From Formosa sp. Hel3_A1_48 (GTDB taxonomy: Bacteria; Bacteroidota; Bacteroidia; Flavobacteriales; Flavobacteriaceae): a stretch of DNA of 64,000 nucleotides. The position numbers were made by a program, and so were the translations under genes. The notes beneath the pieces are model-generated. The model did no database searches. It was not told the origin of the DNA and saw nothing but the letters and a program-made list of their open reading frames with translations. Positions 35,558-41,903 of the stretch are shown here, in pieces (the stretch's first letter is position 1; the number at the start of each line of letters is the position of its first letter). The DNA is taken from the NCBI RefSeq assembly GCF_001735715.1, contig NZ_CP017259.1:186001-250000 (forward strand), given 5' to 3'.

Positions 35558-37495
35558 CTAATTTTTTACAAATTTCTTTTCGACAATTGCTCTATTTTCA
35601 AATTCAACTTTAGCTATATAAACCCCATTTGACAGATGATTGACAGCAATTAAATTTGTGCGTTTTTTGGATACAATTAAACGCCCTGTACTATCGTATA
35701 TTTCAATATATAAAATTTTATGGGTAGTATTCAAAAATAGATTTTCTTTAACCGGATTTGGATATAATTTTAACTCTAAATCTAATGGAGGTGCATTGTA
35801 GCCAAGAGAATAATCTTCTACTAATACATCAAACAAATCCAAAAAATAGAGCCCTACATCCGCCCCCATCAAGACTTGAACCTGCACATTGGTTATGTTT
35901 TGAGGAACTATATATTCAAATGAATAATATTCATAAGAAGTGGACAAAGAAAACGCTGAGGAAGCTGTATAATAAGGATTGTTCAAATTATCCTCTGCTT
36001 TTATTCTAAGTTTTAATGATGTACCAAACGTTGGGGATTTTGCATAACAACCTATTGTAATTTTTTTGTTGGTTAAGTCTTGTTCATAATCAATGTTACT
36101 CAAAACAACTTTATTGTAGGTGTCTGAAGCTGTAACCTCAATTCTGGCAGCAGAACTTCCAGAAAAAACAGTGTCAGAATGTTCTGAAATTGTGGCTACT
36201 GCACTACCAAATGTATTGAAAGTCCAACTTGATGTTACACCACATTCAAAATCGGGATTTAAAATAATTTGTCCCGAGGTCGGACCATAGCATTCTGGCC
36301 ATATCCCATCCGCTAAAAGCGCTTCTTTTACGTCTTCAACCCAAACTCCTGTATCAGCATTTGAAGTGAATGGGTTATCAGTGCGTAGATGAATGGTCTT
36401 ATTGGACTTATTACCCGAGCACCATGCTGAAAATGAAAACCCTCTGTCTATGGCTTGTTCAGCAATATAGCGGTGGTACTCCACTCGATCAGAATTAACA
36501 GGTCCACCGTTATCTCCATAAACTCCTGTTTGATAATTATAGCCTCCTTCGTTATCCGCACCAAATTCTCCAAGTGTAATAGGGATACTGTTGTTTTCAG
36601 ACCAAGTTTTAACAGTATTAAAATGTGAGGTTACCGTTGATTTATCGTTAGTTGTTCCCCAATTAAAATCATTATTATTTGCTGTTGACGAGCTCGTAAA
36701 ATTAAAAGGGATATAATAATGAAATGAAGCTATTAAGTTTGCATCACTGTTTAGAACTGCAGCACCAATAGTGGTTGGTGCTTGATAGGAATTTAATGTA
36801 CCTCCTGTAATTATGATTGGACGTGTACTATTATTTCCGCCAGTGGATCTAATGGCCTCTATAATCATTAAATTGATTTCGTCCATCTCTTGTGCACTAA
36901 CTTCAAAATAAGGTTCGTTAACGACTTCAAAAATTAAAGTTGAAGGAGCGTTTACAAAACGATTTGCAATTTGAAGCCAAATAGATTTAAATTTCATTAA
37001 ATCCGCTGCTCGCTTTGCTGATGTTGGGTACGAATAATTATTGCTTTCAATATTAAAGGTCTCCAAAAATTTAGCTTTTAACTCTGCACCGTGAAAATCA
37101 ATAATGGTGTACAAACCCTGCCCGATAGACCAATTTACAACGGTTTCAACCCGATTCAAATAAGTTTCACTTACTAAAAAATCTGTAATGCCCCCATCAT
37201 ATTGATCAACAGTATTGGCATTTGATGACCATAGTGAAGTATCATCGCCTGTTGTTCGGGATCCAAAAAAATCCATTGGAATTCTGACATTAGAAAAACC
37301 AGCATCAGCAACATCAATAAAATATTGCTCGTAAACAACAGGTGCCCAATTACCTTCCACTGGAGCACTTAAAGTATTACCTAGGTTTACACCTCTACCC
37401 ATTTGTTCTACAATACCCCAGGAAGAAGTTTGTGCATTGATTAAAGAACTACCAAGCAGGCAAAACACTATTAATATTCTCTTTTGTTCTTTCAT
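35558..37495 (-). CDS. T9SS-secreted GH5 endo-glycanase with carbohydrate-binding domain
   Basis: A 645-residue protein from the chosen ATG (a 651-residue reading starts at 37513). Signal 1-22 (SSLINAQ). GH5 catalytic domain at about 23-395: GRGVNLGNTLSAPVEGNW, VRIPMDF, acid/base Glu194 in EVVNEPYFE and nucleophile Glu310 in LGEFGADNEG. Then a CBM-like jelly roll (about 405-555) and a T9SS sorting domain (LKLYPNPVKENLFL to the end). The LGNTL motif recalls the GH5 groups containing endoglucanases, xylanases and xyloglucanases; the true substrate is uncertain, with xylan suggested by context. Its start codon directly follows a strong hairpin and T tract (37496-37523). Confidence 0.88.
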   Translation of the reverse strand: MKEQKRILIVFCLLGSSLINAQTSSWGIVEQMGRGVNLGNTLSAPVEGNWAPVVYEQYFIDVADAGFSNVRIPMDFFGSRTTGDDTSLWSSNANTVDQYDGGITDFLVSETYLNRVETVVNWSIGQGLYTIIDFHGAELKAKFLETFNIESNNYSYPTSAKRAADLMKFKSIWLQIANRFVNAPSTLIFEVVNEPYFEVSAQEMDEINLMIIEAIRSTGGNNSTRPIIITGGTLNSYQAPTTIGAAVLNSDANLIASFHYYIPFNFTSSSTANNNDFNWGTTNDKSTVTSHFNTVKTWSENNSIPITLGEFGADNEGGYNYQTGVYGDNGGPVNSDRVEYHRYIAEQAIDRGFSFSAWCSGNKSNKTIHLRTDNPFTSNADTGVWVEDVKEALLADGIWPECYGPTSGQIILNPDFECGVTSSWTFNTFGSAVATISEHSDTVFSGSSAARIEVTASDTYNKVVLSNIDYEQDLTNKKITIGCYAKSPTFGTSLKLRIKAEDNLNNPYYTASSAFSLSTSYEYYSFEYIVPQNITNVQVQVLMGADVGLYFLDLFDVLVEDYSLGYNAPPLDLELKLYPNPVKENLFLNTTHKILYIEIYDSTGRLIVSKKRTNLIAVNHLSNGVYIAKVEFENRAIVEKKFVKN

Positions 37496-37523
37496 AAAAA
37501 AAGAGGAGACCATGGTCTCCTCT
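37496..37523 (-). terminator. Perfect 22-nt palindrome plus T7 tract immediately before the GH5 start
   Basis: 37502-37523 is a perfect palindrome (AGAGGAGACCA and its complement). On the minus strand its last T continues into six more T's, ending at the GH5 ATG at 37495. This has the form of an intrinsic terminator after the 112-residue gene. The left arm holds a Shine-Dalgarno-like AGGAG and the centre holds an alternative in-frame ATG (37513), so the hairpin could also mask translation initiation of GH5. Confidence 0.75.
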
Positions 37524-37546
37524 GTATTAAAAGCAAAACCTTGTCA

Positions 37547-37885
37547 TTATTTTTTAAAACTTTTACGCTCCAAGTCAATAATTTTTTGAACCTCTTCTCT
37601 ATTAAATCTAGTCATTAATTTCTGACGAGTTTCTTTGGAAGCTGTTTTATAGACTGCTTTTTTTTCATCTTCGGAAAGTCCTTTACCTCGAATTTTTCTT
37701 GCATTAGAAGCATATTTATTATACAATGTTTGTTGTATAAACTCTGCGTCTGCATCTGAAATTTCCATTTGAGAGGTGATGAGTGCCACAGCATTCTCAG
37801 AACGATTGGCCGCAAATTTATTTTCTTGTGCCTCTACAAATAGAGTAAATAGACATAAAACAGCGGTGAATAAGATTTTTTTCAT
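37547..37885 (-). CDS. Small secreted protein of unknown function
   Basis: A 112-residue protein with a clear signal peptide (1-19, ends FVEAQ). The mature part is rich in charged residues and looks all-helical: a segment around SQMEISDADAEFIQQTLYNKYASNARKIRGKG, then LSEDEKKAVYKTASKETRQKLMTRF. No Cys and no catalytic motif are visible. It is 2 nt downstream of the T9SS carbohydrate-binding protein and is followed by a terminator-like hairpin before GH5. I do not recognise the family. The charge-rich helical pattern is loosely reminiscent of small periplasmic chaperone-like proteins, but this is a guess. Confidence 0.7.
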   Translation of the reverse strand: MKKILFTAVLCLFTLFVEAQENKFAANRSENAVALITSQMEISDADAEFIQQTLYNKYASNARKIRGKGLSEDEKKAVYKTASKETRQKLMTRFNREEVQKIIDLERKSFKK

Positions 37886-37887
37886 AT

Positions 37888-39207
37888 TTATTTTTTTAAG
37901 AATCGTTTTGATGTTGATTGACCGTTAATAGTCTTCATAGTTATTATATACATTCCTTTAGAAAGATTAGAGACATTAATCGTTTCAAAATTATCAGTTT
38001 TGCGAATTATTTTTTGTCCCAATAAATTATTAATTTGAATTTCTATTAAATCAATATTAGACTGTAAATTTAAAATATTATCCGTAGGGTTTGGATAAAT
38101 ATTTATTGAAGAAATATCTAATATTTGTGTTGATAATGTACCTGCACTAGCCCAATTTAAATAATAATCATCAACATAGTAAGTTGTTGAAGATTCTGGA
38201 AATTGTAAGATTGGATATATTTTAGTATCAGCAGCTAAAGAAGTTGCATCGACAACTGGTGAATATATTTTTGTCCATTGATTAGCTGGAATTGATGTAT
38301 CACTAAAATTATTTAAATTTCCAACTTTAAGATTAAACTTAACCGATGTAGCAGTAGGCGACTTAACCCAAACAGAACCTTGATATTCCCTTGCTGCTGT
38401 GGTTGTAGGATGTAAATATCGTATACCAAAACTTTCATTATCTTTAAATACCAATACTCCTCTTTGTGAGGCACTAGCATCAGATGTTGTAACATACTTT
38501 AAACTATGCAATCCACTGTGAACATTATCTAAATTATCTTCTAAACTTAGGGCTCCATAATTACCACCATTATATCCTTGATGTGCAAAGTAATTAGTAT
38601 AATCAACAAAAGCAGTTGTGCTATTAAGATTAAAGCCATCTCCTCTGTGTATACTACTTTCAACACTTGAATTTGGATTACCTTGACTCAAAGAAACATC
38701 ATCAATATAAAAAGAGGATGCACCAGTTGGAGCAAATCTTGGCTTGATTACATCACCTACAACAGCATCATAAAAAATAATCATATATTTCCAATCGGTA
38801 TCATTAAATGGAATAGTTGCCATTGAATATGTAAAAGAACCATTCGTACCTATTTTATAACCTGCCTTTATAGTAGTATTAGCTGTTGTTGCTTTAATCC
38901 AAAAACCAAAGAAATATCGACCTGGTTCAGTTATAGTTATTGAATTTGAAGGTGTGAAATATCCCTTATTACTTACTGTAGCAGTATATAAAACTGAATT
39001 TGTGGATAAATTACTGTGAGTGTTTGTTGTTTCTTGGGCGTAAGAAGACTGATTAGTACCATTATTTTCTAGTGTCCAACCTGTTAAAGAACCAGTATCC
39101 CAAGTGTCAAATTCTGCATTTGGTAAATAATTTTCTGTTTTTTCTTGAGCATTCAAATAAATTGAAAAAGAAAAAAACAAAATTGATAAAAAGTAAAAAT
39201 TTCTCAT
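37888..39207 (-). CDS. T9SS-secreted protein with two carbohydrate-binding-like domains, no visible catalytic domain
   Basis: A 439-residue secreted protein. Signal 1-20 (IYLNAQ). Two jelly-roll modules of the CBM4/9/22-like kind follow: about 24-175 (YLPNAEFDTWDTGSLTGW...FYIDDVSLSQG) and about 185-350 (GGNYGALSLEDNLDNVHSG...YYVDDYYLNWAS). The C terminus is a T9SS sorting domain (INIYPNPTDNILNLQS...GMYIITMK). No glycosidase, lyase or esterase motif is seen. It lies between an esterase (21 nt upstream) and the small secreted protein. A plausible role is surface capture of the polysaccharide, complementing SusD. The binding specificity is unknown. Confidence 0.8.
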   Translation of the reverse strand: MRNFYFLSILFFSFSIYLNAQEKTENYLPNAEFDTWDTGSLTGWTLENNGTNQSSYAQETTNTHSNLSTNSVLYTATVSNKGYFTPSNSITITEPGRYFFGFWIKATTANTTIKAGYKIGTNGSFTYSMATIPFNDTDWKYMIIFYDAVVGDVIKPRFAPTGASSFYIDDVSLSQGNPNSSVESSIHRGDGFNLNSTTAFVDYTNYFAHQGYNGGNYGALSLEDNLDNVHSGLHSLKYVTTSDASASQRGVLVFKDNESFGIRYLHPTTTAAREYQGSVWVKSPTATSVKFNLKVGNLNNFSDTSIPANQWTKIYSPVVDATSLAADTKIYPILQFPESSTTYYVDDYYLNWASAGTLSTQILDISSINIYPNPTDNILNLQSNIDLIEIQINNLLGQKIIRKTDNFETINVSNLSKGMYIITMKTINGQSTSKRFLKK

Positions 39208-39228
39208 GTGTTTGATTTTATTGGTTAA

Positions 39229-40095
39229 TTAAATTTTGTATTGTTTTTTTATTGTTGACTCGCCTTCTAAATAGCCTAAAGAGACTAAAAAGCGGTCAAT
39301 TTCGTCAGTTGTTTCAATGAAATATTTCACAGGGGGTTTTGCAAAAAAAGCATGCCCTTGTCCTTCATATAAAACCACATCACAGCGATTACCAGATGAC
39401 TCCATTTTGGACTGGTATTTTTTCACGGTTGGCACTGGTAAAATTCTATCTTCTGTCCCCACAAGTATAATAGTTGGAGGTGCCTTTTTTGAAATATTAT
39501 GAATTGGTGAAAGTGATTTATAATCATGACCAAAACGCTTGTGGGCATAATGGTCAGGTCCTAAATCCAGTACAGGATTTAACAACACCAATGCATTAGG
39601 TTTTGAACTAATACTTAACTCCTCAGTAAGGTTATCCCACATTTTTAATAATCCACAACTTGCTGCTAAATGCCCTCCAGCAGATCCACCGCCAGCGGTT
39701 ATTGTATTGGGGTTGATCTTAAATTTATTGGCGTGTTTTCTAATGTATCTTAGAGCAGATTTTGCATCTTCAACAGCATCGTAAGGTGAGGTACCATGCG
39801 TATTTTTCAGCCTATATTCTGCCGAAATAGCTACCATCCCTCTAGAAGCAAAATACATCGATTGGCGTTTGAATGCCTTGTGATTGCCATTGTTCCAGCC
39901 CCCACCATGAAAGAAAATAATAGCATTGTGTATTTTCTGTTCATCAAATTTTTTGGGATTATAAACATGAAGTTTTAGAGTAATATCCTCAACAGTTTTG
40001 TAAACAACAGCGTTTGCATTAATAATTTCAGGAGCTGCATGAGAGAAAGCTGAAATAAGCAAAAATGAAAATATCATTGTTTTTAAAACATTCAT
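39229..40095 (-). CDS. Exported alpha/beta-hydrolase esterase (BD-FAE / acetyl-xylan-esterase-like)
   Basis: A 288-residue secreted esterase. Signal 1-20 (SAFSHA). Oxyanion motif FFHGGGW (61-67), nucleophile elbow GGGSAGG with Ser138, Asp216 in VGTEDRILP and His248 in GQGHAFF match the bifunctional feruloyl/acetyl-xylan esterase-like branch of the hormone-sensitive-lipase group. It is the first gene of the operon esterase, CBM protein, small protein, GH5. The -7 box at 40100-40107 is so close that transcription should begin near 40093-40096. The mRNA is therefore either leaderless at this ATG or translation starts at the ATG at 40077, which would give a signal peptide lacking a positive charge. 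Confidence 0.85.
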   Translation of the reverse strand: MNVLKTMIFSFLLISAFSHAAPEIINANAVVYKTVEDITLKLHVYNPKKFDEQKIHNAIIFFHGGGWNNGNHKAFKRQSMYFASRGMVAISAEYRLKNTHGTSPYDAVEDAKSALRYIRKHANKFKINPNTITAGGGSAGGHLAASCGLLKMWDNLTEELSISSKPNALVLLNPVLDLGPDHYAHKRFGHDYKSLSPIHNISKKAPPTIILVGTEDRILPVPTVKKYQSKMESSGNRCDVVLYEGQGHAFFAKPPVKYFIETTDEIDRFLVSLGYLEGESTIKKQYKI

Positions 40096-40099
40096 AGTC

Positions 40100-40164
40100 C
40101 AAACTTATGTTTAAGAAAACGTTGTAGATGAAACATTTGAAGCAAATACTGTTATTAATGAAGC
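40100..40164 (-). promoter_or_regulatory. Promoter of the esterase-CBM-GH5 operon with HTCS-type operator (site B)
   Basis: The minus-strand -7 box TAAGTTTG (40100-40107) fits TAnnTTTG. Exactly 25 nt upstream, 40133-40164 reads on the plus strand ACATTTGAAGCAAA...AATGAAGC with half-sites 21 nt apart. This is the copy closest to the consensus of the five. It sits just downstream of the sulfatase gene ending at 40197. Confidence 0.78.
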
Positions 40165-40196
40165 AAACAGTAAGTTTATTTTATTGAAAATGAAAA

Positions 40197-41792
40197 TTAA
40201 CGCTGATTCAAATTTTCTTCGTTGTATACCCGCTCGATAACAATGTCTGTCATTTTTCGCATTTCGTCTAGCCCTATATTATCTTTATATTTGATTTGAA
40301 GTGCTTTTAATTTTTTCTTTAGCTTTTTTATTAGTTTCTTATACTTGACATTTTCATATAAATTATTTACCTCATTGGGGTCATTATCCAAGTCATATAA
40401 TTCCCACTCGTCCATTGAATAATAAAAATGAATCAACTTAAAACGGTTGGTACGAATACCATAATGCGGTTGTACCTTATGCCATTTGGGATATTCGTAG
40501 TAATGATAATATACTGCGTCTCGAACATCACTAGTTTCTAAATCCAATTGAGAAACAAAACTTGTGCCTTGCATGTCCTCTGGAACAGAAATCCCAGCTA
40601 ATTCCAACATAGTGGGTGCGAAATCAATATTCAATAATAAATTAAAATTAACTGTACCTGGTTCAATGCGTTTTGGGTATGAGATCATAAAAGGCATTCG
40701 AAAAGACTCTTCATACATCCAGCGCTTATCAAACCACCCGTGCTCACCCAAATAAAATCCCTGGTCAGAGGTGTAGATAACAATAGTATTTTCGGCCAAT
40801 CCACTTGCTTCCAAATAATCGAGCATCTGCCCTACAGCCTTATCAACCCCTGCTACACAACGTAAATAATCCTTAATATAAGTTTGGTATTTCCAGTTTT
40901 TCAAGGCAGCTCCTTGCAACGTATCTGATGGGGTCCAAAACTGACCTTGATTACCATAGGAATAATAATCATTCAATTCTCGCTTGTTGAGTCCATCTGG
41001 TGGTGGTATTTTTAAATCACGACGATTCATGTGGTTTTCAATCTCCATCCATTGGTCTTTTGCTGCTTTTCTCCCCTCATAATCATCATTAAAATTTGGA
41101 GGATGAGGAAAATCACCGTCGTTAAAAAGCGAATGAAATTCTTCCGCTGGCTCCCATGGTCGGTGCGGCGCCTTAAACTGATACATCAGCATAAAGGGTT
41201 TTTCTTTATCACGTTCATGATCCAACCACTTTATGGCATCATGAGCAACTTGTGCAGTTGAATGACGCTTGCGCTCAACAATTGTATCCTTTCCATTTTC
41301 CAAAAAAACAGGGTTAAAATAAGTACCCTGCCCACCCCAATTAATCATCACCTTAGAATAGTCAAACCCCGTAGGATTTGTCCCTAAATGCCATTTTCCT
41401 ATCACAGCGGTTTCATATCCTGATTTTTGAAATAGCTTGGGAAATGTCATTTGGCTACCATCAAAATCTCCTCCTTTTTCATTCTTAAAAAACCCATTTA
41501 CATGACTATACTTTCCGGTCAAAATTGAGGCTCGACTTGGACCACAAATAGAATTGGTATTAAACGTTCTGGTCATTAGCATGCCATTTTCGGCAATGCG
41601 ATCAATATTTGGAGTAGGCGCCAATTCTGCCAGCCAGTCTTGGTAAGCACTTACGGCACTAACGGCATGATCGTCAGACATTATAAAAACAATATTAGGG
41701 CGACTATTGGATGATAAATCAACGTTCGTATTAGTTTGTCCGTTGCAATAGGAAATTACAAGTAGAGAGAATAAAATTTTTAATTTTTTCAT
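40197..41792 (-). CDS. Sulfatase (family S1)
   Basis: A sulfatase of 531 residues from the chosen ATG (41798 is an alternative two codons upstream). Signal peptide ends near YCNGQ. Metal site IMSDDHAVSA, formylglycine motif CGPSR (Cys83), ILTGKYSHVNG, and YTSDQGFYLGEHGWFDKRWMYEESFRMPFMISYP form the conserved blocks of the large arylsulfatase-A-like group that acts on algal polysaccharides. It lies 111 nt downstream of the sulfatase-GH10 gene, on the same strand, and is probably co-transcribed. A -7-like box (41839-41846) may add a separate promoter. Confidence 0.92.
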   Translation of the reverse strand: MKKLKILFSLLVISYCNGQTNTNVDLSSNSRPNIVFIMSDDHAVSAVSAYQDWLAELAPTPNIDRIAENGMLMTRTFNTNSICGPSRASILTGKYSHVNGFFKNEKGGDFDGSQMTFPKLFQKSGYETAVIGKWHLGTNPTGFDYSKVMINWGGQGTYFNPVFLENGKDTIVERKRHSTAQVAHDAIKWLDHERDKEKPFMLMYQFKAPHRPWEPAEEFHSLFNDGDFPHPPNFNDDYEGRKAAKDQWMEIENHMNRRDLKIPPPDGLNKRELNDYYSYGNQGQFWTPSDTLQGAALKNWKYQTYIKDYLRCVAGVDKAVGQMLDYLEASGLAENTIVIYTSDQGFYLGEHGWFDKRWMYEESFRMPFMISYPKRIEPGTVNFNLLLNIDFAPTMLELAGISVPEDMQGTSFVSQLDLETSDVRDAVYYHYYEYPKWHKVQPHYGIRTNRFKLIHFYYSMDEWELYDLDNDPNEVNNLYENVKYKKLIKKLKKKLKALQIKYKDNIGLDEMRKMTDIVIERVYNEENLNQR

Positions 41793-41903
41793 ACCCATGT
41801 TATTTAAAGGATTAATTAAATATGTTCAGTCTTTAGCTCAAAGCTACAACTGCAGTACTGTATCGATATAAAGGGGCAAAATTTGATTAAAAGATTATAG
41901 GTT

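Noticed and set aside
41839-41846. Perfect TAnnTTTG-type -7 box (minus strand TAGCTTTG) upstream of the sulfatase at 40197
   Set aside because: The position 25 nt further upstream has no match to the PUL operator, so I do not count it as a sixth regulon site. It may be an independent or chance promoter.
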